From positions 1 through 64,000 of the forward strand of contig JAFTEV010000028.1 in assembly GCA_017453465.1 (NCBI GenBank): a DNA stretch of 64,000 nt, in the 5' to 3' direction. The notes under the pieces were generated by a model. The model had not been told where the DNA came from. It saw nothing but the letters and a program-made list of their open reading frames with translations, and ran no database searches. A program made the position numbers and the translations under genes. Origin of the DNA: Bacteroidaceae bacterium (lineage in GTDB: Bacteria > Bacteroidota > Bacteroidia > Bacteroidales > Bacteroidaceae). Of the stretch, positions 1 through 9,222 are shown one piece after another (position 1 is the first letter of the stretch; each line of letters starts with the position of its first letter).

Positions 1-40
1 AATTGCCTACGCGAGCGCGACGCATTGCCTATGCGGTGTG
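1..40. repeat. Dispersed ATTGCCTACGCG element, about two 22-base units
   Basis: Two head-to-tail copies of a unit beginning ATTGCCTAYGCG are seen at about 2 and 24. The same motif returns near 28150 and, as an inverted pair, at 35496-35561. Here it lies just past the 3' end of the BASS transporter gene and is cut by the window edge, so its full extent is not visible. No coding role is apparent. Confidence 0.7.
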
Positions 41-80
41 AAGGATTTAGTAGGGAAGGGGAGGTGATAGGTGTGGGAAG

Positions 81-1031
81 CTATGCTGGGGTTTCATTGC
101 GTCGGGCGCGCCATAGCTGCCATGAGTTGATGACGTTGTGCCAGACGCTGTAGAAGCCGCCGGCCATGGCGGTGACGGGGTTGAGAAAGGTGTAGCCCAT
201 CCAGATAGCAAAGATGGTGTTCTTCTGACCGAGGGCTTGGGTGCCGGCGATGGTTTCGTTGTGATTCTTCCCAATGGTGTGGCCCAGGTAGAATTGCAGG
301 AGGCAGGTGAGGAGGGAGGCCATGGCGATGAGTGTGAGTGAGAGCAGCGACTCGTGGCTGTGGACGATGGCCTTGACGGTGACGGCGATGGCCAGGGAGA
401 GGGCCACGGCCCAGAGGTTGAAGGCGAGGTCGGGATGGCTGAGGATTCTGCGGTGGAAACTGGGCATCATGTAGCGGACGAACCAGGCTGAAAGCAGGGG
501 CAGGATGAGTAGGGGGAAGACTTTGCCCATGATGAGGGCGAAGGAGGTGGTGAAGCCAAGGTCGGCTGCGCCTTCGTGGATGAAGCTGACGACGGAAGGG
601 ATGGCTATGGAGGCCAGCAGATTGATGAGGCAGGTGTAGCTGACGACGGCGGAGGGGTTGCCGTGCAGTCGGGTGGTAACGACGGCGGCGGCTGTGGCTG
701 TGGGACAAATCATGCAAATCATGGCGGACTCGATGACTACGCGGCCTGGCACATCGGGCAGCAGGATGATGAGTAGTCCCATCCCTGTGAAACTGAGGAG
801 TTGCACGGCCAGCAATTTGAACATCCAGCGGTGGGGACGGAGTTCCTTGGGCGAGACTTTGCAGAAGCTGACGAAGAGCATACAGAAAAGCAGAAGGGGC
901 TGGAAGACCTCTATGAAATGGAGCATGAAGGCGTGGGTACCATTGAGGGCTGGTATGCTGACGTAGATGAAGTAGGAGAGTATGCCTGTGAGCATACTGA
1001 GGGGGAGTGTCCAGTTTTTTAGAAATTGCAT
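81..1031 (-). CDS. BASS-family (bile acid:Na+ symporter-like) transporter
   Basis: This 316-residue protein is hydrophobic almost throughout, with about nine to ten likely membrane helices. It carries the small-residue and threonine-rich segment CPTATAAAVVTT near residue 110 and a second polar break (GTQALGQKNT) near residue 265, as in the BASS/BilAsS family of sodium-coupled organic-anion transporters. The substrate cannot be told from sequence; members move bile acids, pantothenate, pyruvate or other organic acids. It starts 23 bases after the uvrB stop on the same strand, so it may be cotranscribed with uvrB, although no functional link is obvious. The ATG at 1031 is the only good start. 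Confidence 0.8.
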   Translation of the reverse strand: MQFLKNWTLPLSMLTGILSYFIYVSIPALNGTHAFMLHFIEVFQPLLLFCMLFVSFCKVSPKELRPHRWMFKLLAVQLLSFTGMGLLIILLPDVPGRVVIESAMICMICPTATAAAVVTTRLHGNPSAVVSYTCLINLLASIAIPSVVSFIHEGAADLGFTTSFALIMGKVFPLLILPLLSAWFVRYMMPSFHRRILSHPDLAFNLWAVALSLAIAVTVKAIVHSHESLLSLTLIAMASLLTCLLQFYLGHTIGKNHNETIAGTQALGQKNTIFAIWMGYTFLNPVTAMAGGFYSVWHNVINSWQLWRARRNETPA

Positions 1032-1054
1032 GGGTTTTTATGAGTTGTGGGGAC

Positions 1055-3073
1055 TTATGCTTCGTGTTCGAGGAGTTCTTGCAGCTTGAGCATTTCGTCG
1101 CGATAGATGGCGGCCTGCATGAAGTCGAGTTTCTTGGCGGCTTCTTGCATGAGGCGGCGGGTCTGGTCGATGGAGTGGCGCAGCTGGTCGGGCGTGAGGG
1201 TGCGGGTAATGGGGTCTTCGGCGGCGATGCTGTGGGCGTTCTCTTCGATGTAAGCCTTGCCGAGGTAGTCAATCGGTTTGTGGTTGCGGATGTCGGTGTA
1301 TGCCTTGTGAATCTGTGTGGGGGTGATGCCGTGCTCCTGGTTGTAGCGCATCTGAATTTCGCGTCGGCGGTTGGTTTCATCGATGGTCAGCTGCATACTC
1401 TGTGTGATTTTGTCGCCGTAGAGGATGGCCATGCCGTTGACGTTGCGGGCGGCTCGGCCCACGGTCTGTGTGAGGCTGCGGTGGCTGCGCAGGAATCCCT
1501 CTTTGTCGGCATCGAGGATGGCCACCAGCGAGACTTCGGGCAGGTCGAGTCCTTCGCGCAGCAGGTTGACACCGACCACCACGTCAAACTCGCCCGTGCG
1601 CAGTTTGCCCAGGATGTCAACGCGCTCGAAGGTATCGACATCGCTGTGGATGTAGCTGCAATGCACACCGTTCTCGGTGAGGTATTCGGCCAGTTCCTCG
1701 GCCATGCGCTTGGTCAGGGTGGTGACCAGTGTGCGCTCGCCCCGCTCGATGCGCAGTTGTATCTCTTCCATGAGGTCGTCCACCTGATTTTCAGTAGGGC
1801 GCACTTCAATCTTGGGGTCAAGCAGGCCCGTGGGACGAATGACTTGCTCCACGATGATGCCACCGCTGCGGGCCAGTTCATACTCGGCTGGTGTGGCACT
1901 GACGTAGATGGTCTGTGGGGTCATGGCCTCAAACTCGTCGAACTGCAAAGGGCGATTGTCCAGTGCGGCAGGCAAGCGGTAACCATACTCCACAAGGGTC
2001 GTCTTGCGCTTGCGGTCGCCCCCATACATGGCGCGGATTTGGGGAATGGACTCGTGGCTCTCATCGATTACAAGAAGGAAGTCCTTCGGGAAGAAGTCGA
2101 GAAGGCAGAAGGGACGCTCGCCGGCCTGTCGGCCATCGAAGTAGCGCGAGTAGTTCTCAATGCCGGAACAATGGCCCAGCTCGCGAATCATTTCAAGGTC
2201 GTTGGTGACGCGAAGTTCCAGGAGCTGCGCCTTGGCCTTGTCGCCAATTTCCTCATAGTACTTCAGCCGCTCGTGCAGGTCGTCCTCAATCATGCGGACA
2301 GCCTGTTGCGTTTTCTCCTTTGAGGTCATAAAGAGATTGGCAGGGTAGATGCGGTAATTCTCGAAGGCAGTGATGGTTGCGCCTGTTTGTTCGTTGATTT
2401 CTTTAATAGACTCTATTTCGTCCCAGGCAAAGCTGATGCGCACAATTTTCTCATCGTAGGCCAGGGCAATATCGACGTTTTCGCCACGGACGCGGAAGTG
2501 CCCACGGGTGAGTTCGATGTCGTTGCGGACGTAGAGGCTATCGACCAGCCGACGGAGGAAAGCGTTGATGTCGGTGCGCATACCTGTGCGCAGGTCAATG
2601 ATACATTCGCTGAAGTCCATGGGCGAACCCATGCCGTAGATGCACGAAACGCTGGAGACGACGATGACATCCTTGCGCCCAGAGAGCAGCGACGATGTGG
2701 CAGCCAGGCGAAGGCGGTCCACCTCCTCGTTGATAGCCAAATCTTTCTCTATGTATGTATCAGTGGAGGGAATATAGGCTTCTGGCTGGTAGTAGTCGTA
2801 GTAGCTGACGTAGTATTCTACTGCGTTCTGGGGGAAGAACTGCTTCATTTCGGTGTAGAGCTGATGGGCCAGCGTCTTGTTGTGACTGAGGATGAGGGTG
2901 GGGCGGCCTACGTTCTGTATGACGTTGGCAATGGTAAAAGTCTTTCCCGAACCAGTCACGCCGAGCAGCACCTGGGCCTCGTCGCCCTGAAGTACACCCT
3001 CTGTGAGTTGCTCGATGGCCTGTGGCTGGTCGCCTGTAGGTTGGTATTGCGAAGTGAGTTGGAATGTGGTCAT
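1055..3073 (-). CDS. uvrB: Excinuclease ABC subunit B (UvrB)
   Basis: UvrB is the damage-verifying helicase-like subunit of nucleotide excision repair. The 672-residue protein has Walker A (GVTGSGKT, residues 38-45), the beta-hairpin segment YYDYYQPEAY near residue 95 that clamps DNA, the DESH box of motif II, helicase motifs through the QTVGRAARN region, and a C-terminal UVR domain (about 632-668) that contacts UvrC. Length and domain order are normal. The open frame continues 19 codons upstream to 3130, but that start would lie next to the -7 box at 3128-3135, so the ATG at 3073 (MTTFQLTSQY) is chosen. bamD is divergent. Confidence 0.97.
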   Translation of the reverse strand: MTTFQLTSQYQPTGDQPQAIEQLTEGVLQGDEAQVLLGVTGSGKTFTIANVIQNVGRPTLILSHNKTLAHQLYTEMKQFFPQNAVEYYVSYYDYYQPEAYIPSTDTYIEKDLAINEEVDRLRLAATSSLLSGRKDVIVVSSVSCIYGMGSPMDFSECIIDLRTGMRTDINAFLRRLVDSLYVRNDIELTRGHFRVRGENVDIALAYDEKIVRISFAWDEIESIKEINEQTGATITAFENYRIYPANLFMTSKEKTQQAVRMIEDDLHERLKYYEEIGDKAKAQLLELRVTNDLEMIRELGHCSGIENYSRYFDGRQAGERPFCLLDFFPKDFLLVIDESHESIPQIRAMYGGDRKRKTTLVEYGYRLPAALDNRPLQFDEFEAMTPQTIYVSATPAEYELARSGGIIVEQVIRPTGLLDPKIEVRPTENQVDDLMEEIQLRIERGERTLVTTLTKRMAEELAEYLTENGVHCSYIHSDVDTFERVDILGKLRTGEFDVVVGVNLLREGLDLPEVSLVAILDADKEGFLRSHRSLTQTVGRAARNVNGMAILYGDKITQSMQLTIDETNRRREIQMRYNQEHGITPTQIHKAYTDIRNHKPIDYLGKAYIEENAHSIAAEDPITRTLTPDQLRHSIDQTRRLMQEAAKKLDFMQAAIYRDEMLKLQELLEHEA

Positions 3074-3127
3074 TGAAATGATGGATAGTAATGGCGGGAA
3101 TAAAGGTGTGAAAGGTGAAATTGAGTG

Positions 3128-3135
3128 CAAAATTA
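3128..3135 (-). promoter_or_regulatory. uvrB promoter -7 box
   Basis: On the minus strand this reads TAATTTTG, matching the Bacteroidota -7 consensus TAnnTTTG, about 55 bases before the uvrB ATG. It rules out the upstream in-frame start at 3130. Confidence 0.65.
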
Positions 3136-3231
3136 CGGCTTTCTGTGTTAACTTGTCTATCGCTGGAGCATTTTTTTGCTAAAAAGTGTGTATTTTGGCA
3201 ATGGCTTGTTGGTTTATTCGTTAGATATTCC

Positions 3232-3239
3232 TACCTTTG
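3232..3239 (+). promoter_or_regulatory. bamD promoter -7 box
   Basis: TACCTTTG followed by CA is an exact Bacteroidota -7 box. Transcription should start near 3245, which makes the ATG at 3237 impossible and the one at 3264 right. Likely drives bamD-rpoZ-DUF4293 and perhaps fcl-gmd. Confidence 0.75.
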
Positions 3240-3263
3240 CACCATATTTTTCTGGAAAGATAC

Positions 3264-4094
3264 ATGAGAAAACTTTTTTTAATTGCTGTATTGGCAGGTT
3301 TGGTGCTGTCTTCGTGCAAGACTTCTTTCAACGAGGTTTACAAGACGATGGACTATGATTACAAGTACGAAGCAGCGAAAGAGTATTATGCTGCCGGACA
3401 ATATGGCAAATGTTACCAGATACTGGAAGAGCTTGTGATGCCGCTGAAAGGCACAGAGAAGGGCGAGGAGTCGCTCTTCATGCTGGCCATGTCATACTAT
3501 CATCTGCGCGACTATGAAACGGCGGTACTCTATTTCGACCGGTATTACAAGACTTACACCAAGGGTGCATACACCGAGGTAGCCCGATTCTACAGCGGTA
3601 AGGCCAACTATATGCAGTCGCCCGACACACGTCTGGACCAGTCGCCCACCATCGAGGCCATCAACTCGCTGGTGGAATTTCTGGAAGTCTACCCTTATTC
3701 AAAATATAAGGACACGTCTTTCGAAATGATTTCAGAACTGCAAAACCGCCTGGCAAAGAAGGAATTTCAGTCGGCAGAACTTTACTACAACCTTGGCTCT
3801 TATTCGGGCAACTGCTACAATGGTGGCAGCAACTATCAGGCCTGCATCATCACGGCTGAAAATGCCCTGAAGACCTATCCCAGCACCCCACTGCGCGAGG
3901 ACTTCTACATCATGATTCTGCGGGCACGCTACCATCTGGCCGTCAAGAGTGTGGCCGCGAAGCAGGACGAGCGTTATCAGGAAACCATCGACGAATACTA
4001 TGGCTTCAAGAACGAATTTCCCAATAGCAAATACCTGAAGGAAGCCGAGCGCATCTTCAGCCACGCTGTGGCACGTATGCCCATGAAGGACTGA
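3264..4094 (+). CDS. bamD: Outer membrane assembly lipoprotein BamD
   Basis: BamD is the essential lipoprotein of the BAM complex that inserts beta-barrel proteins in the outer membrane. The 276-residue product opens with a lipoprotein signal (MRKLFLIAVLAGLVLSSC, lipid cysteine at 18), followed by TPR-like helical pairs (for example ESLFMLAMSYYHLRDYETAVLYF) as in the YfiO/BamD family. The chosen start lies about 25 bases downstream of the -7 box at 3232. The next gene, rpoZ, follows after 46 bases. Confidence 0.92.
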   Translation: MRKLFLIAVLAGLVLSSCKTSFNEVYKTMDYDYKYEAAKEYYAAGQYGKCYQILEELVMPLKGTEKGEESLFMLAMSYYHLRDYETAVLYFDRYYKTYTKGAYTEVARFYSGKANYMQSPDTRLDQSPTIEAINSLVEFLEVYPYSKYKDTSFEMISELQNRLAKKEFQSAELYYNLGSYSGNCYNGGSNYQACIITAENALKTYPSTPLREDFYIMILRARYHLAVKSVAAKQDERYQETIDEYYGFKNEFPNSKYLKEAERIFSHAVARMPMKD

Positions 4095-4140
4095 TGACAG
4101 GAGAAACGGACAATCATTTATCAACATTTAATATAAAACT

Positions 4141-4479
4141 ATGGATTTCAAAAAGACGAATGCGCCAGTCAACACTGTGACACGCAATGTAATGGACTTG
4201 TGCAAGGACACCCAGAACATCTACGAAAGTGTAGTTATCATTGGCAAGCGTGCCAACCAGATTTCTGCCACGATGAAAGAAGAACTCACCAAGAAATTGC
4301 AGGAGTTCGGCTCGTCGCAGGACAATCTGGAGGAAATCTTCGAGAACGAAGAGCAGATTCAGATTTCACGCTACTACGAGCGTCTGCCCAAGCCAACCCT
4401 CATCGCCACACAGGAATTTGTGGAGGACAAAATTTATTACCGCAACCCTAACAAGGAGAGAGCCGAAATCGCATCATGA
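4141..4479 (+). CDS. rpoZ: RNA polymerase omega subunit, Bacteroidota type
   Basis: A 112-residue Rpb6/omega-family protein. The conserved segment with ANQISATMKEEL after IYESVVIIGKR is the part that latches the beta-prime C-terminus in RNA polymerase assembly. The N-terminal line NTVTRNVMDLCKDTQNIYESV is characteristic of the Bacteroidota form, which is usually annotated as a hypothetical or Rpb6-like protein and stands between bamD and a DUF4293 gene, as here. Its stop codon overlaps the next ATG (ATGA, 4476-4479), implying translational coupling. Confidence 0.85.
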   Translation: MDFKKTNAPVNTVTRNVMDLCKDTQNIYESVVIIGKRANQISATMKEELTKKLQEFGSSQDNLEEIFENEEQIQISRYYERLPKPTLIATQEFVEDKIYYRNPNKERAEIAS

Positions 4480-4964
4480 TTCAGCGCATTCAGACCGTCT
4501 ATCTGCTGCTCGTGGCCATTCTTTCGTTCACGGGGCTGCTTTCACAGATAGGCACCTACACTTTAGGAGAAGAAGTTGTTGCAACGTTCAGCAATTTCAC
4601 GTTTACAAGCTATGGCCCGTGTGCTACATATCAGAGCGCAGGGCCATACGCGCTTGGTGTGCTCCTGCTGATGGTCATCTTCCTCAGCATCGTGAGCATC
4701 ATGCTCTTCCGCAAACGTATGCGCCAGCTGCGGCTCTGCATCTTCAGCAGCATCCTGCTGGTTGGCTACATCGTTGTCTATGCACTCTTTGCCTATTTCT
4801 ACAAGGAGAATCTCGACCAAGTAGTCTCTGCTTCGGGCGAGACAGCCTTTCGTCTGCGCTTCGTGACAGTCTTTCCCGTGCTCAGTCTCATCCTTAACAC
4901 TATGGCCATCCACGGCATTCGCAAGGACGAGGCACTGGTGCGCTCGCTCGACCGTCTGAGATAA
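4476..4964 (+). CDS. DUF4293 family membrane protein
   Basis: A 162-residue protein with four predicted membrane helices (about residues 5-23, 54-74, 83-103 and 130-148) separated by short loops, and a basic cytoplasmic KRMRQLRLC segment after helix two. Family length and location directly after rpoZ match DUF4293, a Bacteroidota family of unknown function. The start overlaps the rpoZ stop by four bases. No catalytic residues are visible. Confidence 0.8.
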   Translation: MIQRIQTVYLLLVAILSFTGLLSQIGTYTLGEEVVATFSNFTFTSYGPCATYQSAGPYALGVLLLMVIFLSIVSIMLFRKRMRQLRLCIFSSILLVGYIVVYALFAYFYKENLDQVVSASGETAFRLRFVTVFPVLSLILNTMAIHGIRKDEALVRSLDRLR

Positions 4965-4997
4965 TTCGATTTTACACACAAAAAGTTGCTCAATACA

Positions 4998-6194
4998 ATG
5001 TTAGACAAAAACACTAAAATCTATGTCGCAGGTCACCACGGACTGGTTGGCTCAGCCATCTGGAACAATCTGAAGGTTCGCGGATACGACAATCTGGTGG
5101 GCCGCAGCCACAGTGAGCTCGACCTGCTCGACCCCGTGGCCGTGCGCCAGTTCTTCGACCAGGAACAGCCGGAGGCCGTCGTGCTGGCCGCAGCCCATGT
5201 GGGCGGCATCATGGCCAACTTGCAATACCGTGCCGACTTCATCTACCAGAACTTGCAGATTCAGCAGAACGTCATTGGCGAGTCGTGGAAACATGGCGTG
5301 AAGAAGCTCCTCTTCCTCGGCTCAACGTGCATCTATCCGGGCGAAGCCCCACAGCCCATGCCCGAAGATTGCCTCCTGACCTCGCCGCTGGAGTACACCA
5401 ACGAGCCGTATGCTATTGCCAAGATTGCGGGACTGAAGATGTGCGAGTCGTTCAACCTGCAATACGGCACCAACTACATAGCCGTCATGCCCACCAACCT
5501 CTATGGGCCTAACGACAACTTCCACCTGGAGAACAGCCACGTCCTGCCAGCCATGATTCGCAAGATACACCTGGCCAAGTTGCTGAATGAAGGCAACTGG
5601 GAGGCTGTGCGTCAAGACCTCGCCCTGCGCCCAGTCAGCATGAAGGTGCCCAAGATGGTGGACGGCCAGGCAGCCCCCGACGCTGCGGCAGCTAAGGCTA
5701 CGCAGACCATCATGGCCACAGCTGCCAGCGACGAATACACCATCCTCCAGGTGCTCCGCCACTATGGTATCACGCCACAGGCCGTCACCCTCTGGGGCAC
5801 GGGTTCGCCCATGCGCGAATTTCTCTGGAGCGAGGACATGGCCGATGCCTCTGTGCACTGCCTCATTAACGTTGATTTCCAGGATATACTGGACAATCAG
5901 GACTTCATCAACAACCGCGACGGCATCAAGGAAGTGCGCAACTGCCACATCAATGTGGGCACAGGCAAGGAAATCAGCATCCGTCAGGTGGCCGAAAAGA
6001 TTATGCAGGAGATTGGCTTCCGTGGCGAACTCCGCTGGGACAGCTCCAAGCCCGACGGCACACTGAAGAAGCTGACCGACCCCGCTAAGCTGCACCGCCT
6101 GGGTTGGCACCACACCGTCGAGATTGAAGAGGGCATTCACCGCCTCTATGAATGGTATCTGAAGGGAATTTGTATCAATCACCAAAATAGTTAA
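4998..6194 (+). CDS. fcl: GDP-L-fucose synthase
   Basis: Converts GDP-4-keto-6-deoxy-D-mannose to GDP-L-fucose (epimerase/reductase), the last step after Gmd. The 398-residue extended SDR protein has the NADP-binding [10 protein letters not shown] near the N-terminus, LGSTCIYPG with the catalytic Ser, and YAIAKIAG with the catalytic Tyr-x3-Lys. [19 protein letters not shown] near residue 270 is typical. It is longer than the usual 310-360 residues because of an alanine-rich insertion encoded at about 5640-5735. ATG at 4998 is preferred over an upstream TTG at 4986. gmd begins 10 bases downstream, so the two are one transcription unit. Confidence 0.95.
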   Translation: MLDKNTKIYVAGHHGLVGSAIWNNLKVRGYDNLVGRSHSELDLLDPVAVRQFFDQEQPEAVVLAAAHVGGIMANLQYRADFIYQNLQIQQNVIGESWKHGVKKLLFLGSTCIYPGEAPQPMPEDCLLTSPLEYTNEPYAIAKIAGLKMCESFNLQYGTNYIAVMPTNLYGPNDNFHLENSHVLPAMIRKIHLAKLLNEGNWEAVRQDLALRPVSMKVPKMVDGQAAPDAAAAKATQTIMATAASDEYTILQVLRHYGITPQAVTLWGTGSPMREFLWSEDMADASVHCLINVDFQDILDNQDFINNRDGIKEVRNCHINVGTGKEISIRQVAEKIMQEIGFRGELRWDSSKPDGTLKKLTDPAKLHRLGWHHTVEIEEGIHRLYEWYLKGICINHQNS

Positions 6195-6204
6195 CAAGAA
6201 GAAT

Positions 6205-7317
6205 ATGTCAGAAAGAAAAGTTGCTCTCATCACTGGCGTTACAGGCCAAGACGGTTCTTACCTGTCTGAATTTCTGCTCGAAAAGGGCTACGAAGTGCAC
6301 GGCGTGATTCGCCGCAGCTCCGTGGATTATCGCGAGCGCATTGCTCACCTCGAAGGTCAGCCCCGTTTCCACCTGCACTACGGCGATATGGGTGACTCCA
6401 TGTCCATCCTGCAAGTCGTCAGCAAGGTGCGCCCAACCGAGATTTACAACCTGGCAGCACAGAGCCACGTGCAGGTCAGCTTCGACTCGCCTGAGTTTAC
6501 AGCCGATGTCGATGCCGTAGGTGTGCTGCGTGTGCTCGAAGCCGTGCGTCTCTGCGGACTCACCGACACTTGCCGCATCTACCAGGCCAGCACTTCGGAA
6601 CTGTACGGAAAAGTGGAGGAGGTGCCCCAGAACGAAAACACGCCGTTCCACCCCTACAGTCCCTACGCCGTGGCCAAGCAGTACGGCTTCTGGATTGTCA
6701 AGGAGTACCGCGAGGCTTACAACATGTTCTGCTGTTCGGGCATCCTGTTCAACCACGAATCGGAACGTCGCGGCGAGACTTTCGTCACACGCAAGATTAC
6801 CCTGGCAGCCGCCCGCATTGCTCAGGGCAAGCAGGACAAGCTCTATCTGGGCAACCTCTCCAGCCTGCGCGACTGGGGCTACGCCAAGGATTATGTGGAG
6901 TGCATGTGGCTCATCCTTCAGCACGACACGCCCGAAGACTTTGTCATCGCCACGGGCGAACAGCACAGTGTGCGCGAATTTGCCTATTACGCATTCAAGG
7001 CAGCGGGCATTGAGCTGGAGTTCAAGGGAGAAGGTCTCGACGAGAAAGGCATCTGCGTAAGCGGACCAGCCAATCTCGTGGGCAAGACACTGGTTGAAGT
7101 CAGCGAAGACTTCTACCGTCCCACCGACGTAGTGAACCTCTGGGGCGACCCCACCAAGGCCAAGAAGGAACTGGGCTGGAACCCCACGAAGACGACATTC
7201 GACCAGTTGGTCAGCATCATGGTGAAGCACGACATGGAGAAAGTCGCTGCCGACCACGTGGCCAGCGTCATGCGCACCAACCTGGCTGAATATCTGGAGC
7301 GCGGACTTGTGAAGTAA
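6205..7317 (+). CDS. gmd: GDP-mannose 4,6-dehydratase
   Basis: Makes GDP-4-keto-6-deoxy-D-mannose from GDP-mannose, feeding Fcl for fucosylated surface glycans. The 370-residue protein shows the NADP motif [16 protein letters not shown] (from residue 9), [18 protein letters not shown] with the catalytic Thr/Ser-Glu, [11 protein letters not shown] with the Tyr-x3-Lys, and [16 protein letters not shown] that shapes the nucleotide and tetramer site. Normal length. The gene order fcl-gmd is the reverse of the more frequent gmd-fcl order. Confidence 0.97.
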   Translation: MSERKVALITGVTGQDGSYLSEFLLEKGYEVHGVIRRSSVDYRERIAHLEGQPRFHLHYGDMGDSMSILQVVSKVRPTEIYNLAAQSHVQVSFDSPEFTADVDAVGVLRVLEAVRLCGLTDTCRIYQASTSELYGKVEEVPQNENTPFHPYSPYAVAKQYGFWIVKEYREAYNMFCCSGILFNHESERRGETFVTRKITLAAARIAQGKQDKLYLGNLSSLRDWGYAKDYVECMWLILQHDTPEDFVIATGEQHSVREFAYYAFKAAGIELEFKGEGLDEKGICVSGPANLVGKTLVEVSEDFYRPTDVVNLWGDPTKAKKELGWNPTKTTFDQLVSIMVKHDMEKVAADHVASVMRTNLAEYLERGLVK

Positions 7318-7510
7318 TCAGCGTGGCACAGGCTTCTGTGTCGCGTACCAAAACTATGCCACCTCGGTAGCAATGCAGTGCTGCTGAGGTGGCATAGTTT
7401 TGCTGTTGGGGTGGCAATGCAGTGCCATGGCGGTGAGAGAACTTTCTGGCGAGCGCGGGAGAACTGTGCCACAGAATCGGGAGAACTGTGCCGCTGCCGT
7501 GGCAATGCAG
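7318..7510. repeat. Repeat-rich convergent terminator region (GCAATGCAGTGCC type)
   Basis: The gap between the convergent gmd and TPR genes holds a perfect 17-base-pair hairpin (7349-7365 with 7386-7402). Its loop contains GTAGCAATGCAGTGCTG. GTGGCAATGCAGT follows twice more (about 7411 and 7499), with GAGAGAACTTT and GGGAGAACTGTGCC between. Related words occur at 31800-31880, 40240-40390 and 47670-47700. The hairpin probably ends transcription from one or both sides. Confidence 0.7.
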
Positions 7511-7520
7511 TCAGACTTGC

Positions 7521-9086
7521 CTACAACTTTGGTTTCGTGCGCTTGCGCTGGTTCTTCTTGATGATGTTATAGGCTGAATAGATGCCCAGCTCTCCAGCCT
7601 TGCTGAGGTCGAGCACTGCGGCTTCCGTCTGGTCAGTCAGCAGGAAGAGCAGCCCACGGTTGTAGTAGGCTTCGGCAAAGGTAGGATTGACGTGGATGGC
7701 TGTGGTGAGGTTCTCGATGGCTTCGGCCACCATGCCTTTCTGGGCCTGGTCGTAGGCCAGGTTGAAATAGGTGAGGGCACTGTCTGGCTCCACTTCCTCA
7801 TATATTTTAGATGTACGCGCAAGGGGTTTGATTAGGGTGGTCTCCACCTCGCGGTTCTGCACCTTGCCACGGATTTCACTGGTGTACTGCTTGGCGGCTT
7901 CTTCGTCGTCGGCCACAATGAGGCTCTGGTATTCGTCCATATCGGTGCTCGACTGCTTGCGGGTCTTGTTCTTTTGCCGTGAGGTTGGGGTGGAGTAGCC
8001 GTAGCGGTGGGCTATCTGCTCCTTCAGCACGTGCTCTTCGTCCTTGACGGCTCCGCTGATGTCGCCGATTTTGCGGCGTATGGCAGCGCGGCGTTCATAG
8101 CCGTAGAGGAACTTGGGATATTCGCGGATGACGGTGGTATAGTCTCGGATGGCTCCCCGATAGTCTCCCGTGTTCTCCAGCAGCGTGGCTCGGTTGAAGA
8201 TGGCCATCATGTCGTCGGGCTTTCGCTGGATGACAAAGTTGAAGTCCTCGATGGCCAGGTTGTCTTCGCCCACATTGGCACGGAGCAGTCCTCGGTTGTA
8301 GTGGCCGATGAAGTTTAGGGAGTCGATGCTGAGAGCCTGGTCGTAGTCCGCCATGGCTCCACGGTAGTTGTCCTGATGGTAGCGACACAGTGCGCGGTTG
8401 ATGTAGTTGCCGGGGTGTTTGGGCTGTAGGCGCAGTGCCTCGTCGAGGGTCTTTTCTGCGTCAGCATAGGCTTCGTGCGACATCTGCAACTGCGACTTCA
8501 TGGTCAGCGCAGGGACGCTGTACTTGTCGGCCTCCAGTGCCTTGTCGATGAAAGCCTCTGCTGCCACGGTGTCCTTTTCAGCCATTTTGATTTGGCACTT
8601 GATGCCGTAGCCCGTGGCGTGCTTGGGCCACTTCCGTATCATAATGTCGGAAATGGAGTCGGCTTGGGCGAGACTGTCGAGTTGCAGGTAGCAGAGCGTG
8701 AGGTTGTGCCAAGACGACTGGTTTTCGGGTTCCATCTCCACGGCCTTTGCGTAGTCCAGCACAGCCTCGTCAATGCGTCCCAGATTGATGCGCGAAAGTC
8801 CGCGCACCTGGTAGCTGTTGGGGAAGTAGGGGTTGCGATTGATGGCCTGGGTGCAGTCCAGTTCTGCCCCCGAAAAGTCATCCAAGTAAAACTTGGCCAG
8901 GCCACGGTAGAAGTAGGGTTCGTAGAAGTATGGCTTGGCACTGATGACCATGTTGAAGTACTGGATGGAAAGCACGTAGTCGTCGAAATAGATGGCATTG
9001 CGGCCAATGGCCATCATGCGCTGCGTGTCGATTTGTGCTCTTGCAGAGCCACAGAGAGCAAAGAAAAGACAGAGGACACCGAGCAT
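7521..9086 (-). CDS. Secreted tetratricopeptide repeat protein
   Basis: A 521-residue protein with a signal peptide (MLGVLCLFFALCGSARAQ), then at least ten TPR units (for example YFYEPYFYRGLAKFYLDDFSGAELDC, AIEDFNFVIQRKPDDMMAIFNRATL), a charged low-complexity stretch near residue 370 (TSRQKNKTRKQSSTDMDEY), and three further TPRs before a basic tail. It is probably a periplasmic scaffold; no enzyme domain is seen. The frame stays open upstream to 9170, but the ATG at 9086 places the hydrophobic signal at the N-terminus. The signal peptide is itself encoded by a nine-base CTCTG-type repeat. Confidence 0.8.
   Translation of the reverse strand: MLGVLCLFFALCGSARAQIDTQRMMAIGRNAIYFDDYVLSIQYFNMVISAKPYFYEPYFYRGLAKFYLDDFSGAELDCTQAINRNPYFPNSYQVRGLSRINLGRIDEAVLDYAKAVEMEPENQSSWHNLTLCYLQLDSLAQADSISDIMIRKWPKHATGYGIKCQIKMAEKDTVAAEAFIDKALEADKYSVPALTMKSQLQMSHEAYADAEKTLDEALRLQPKHPGNYINRALCRYHQDNYRGAMADYDQALSIDSLNFIGHYNRGLLRANVGEDNLAIEDFNFVIQRKPDDMMAIFNRATLLENTGDYRGAIRDYTTVIREYPKFLYGYERRAAIRRKIGDISGAVKDEEHVLKEQIAHRYGYSTPTSRQKNKTRKQSSTDMDEYQSLIVADDEEAAKQYTSEIRGKVQNREVETTLIKPLARTSKIYEEVEPDSALTYFNLAYDQAQKGMVAEAIENLTTAIHVNPTFAEAYYNRGLLFLLTDQTEAAVLDLSKAGELGIYSAYNIIKKNQRKRTKPKL
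9044..9083 (-). repeat. Nine-base CTCTG-type array inside a signal-peptide coding segment
   Basis: On the plus strand CAGAG-like cores lie at 9044, 9052, 9061, 9070 and 9079, so the spacing is nine bases with one step of eight. Read on the minus strand they form the hydrophobic core of the TPR protein signal peptide. An inverted, cleaner copy lies at 9173-9206. Confidence 0.6.
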
Positions 9087-9172
9087 ACGAGAAGGGCGGA
9101 GGGCATGGAGTTTCCGGAAAACTCTGTACCCCCTGTCGCTCCTGTCTGTCTGGTGTGCGTGTTGCATCATTT

Positions 9173-9206
9173 CTCTGTGTCCTCTGTCTTCTCTGCGCCC
9201 TCTGTG
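9173..9206 (+). repeat. Nine-base CTCTG tandem array
   Basis: CTCTG recurs at exactly 9173, 9182, 9191 and 9200 in the spacer between def and the TPR gene. It is the inverse of the copy in the TPR signal peptide at 9044-9083, so RNA across the spacer could fold back on the start region. Confidence 0.7.
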
Positions 9207-9222
9207 GCACTATGCGCTGCTA

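Noticed and set aside
94..1380. 428-residue open frame opposite the BASS and uvrB genes
   Set aside because: Low-complexity Pro/Arg/His/Thr composition, overlaps two certain genes in another frame; a shadow of biased codon use.
1007..2323. 438-residue plus-strand frame antisense to uvrB
   Set aside because: Fully inside uvrB, which has all family motifs; no signal or domain in the antisense protein.
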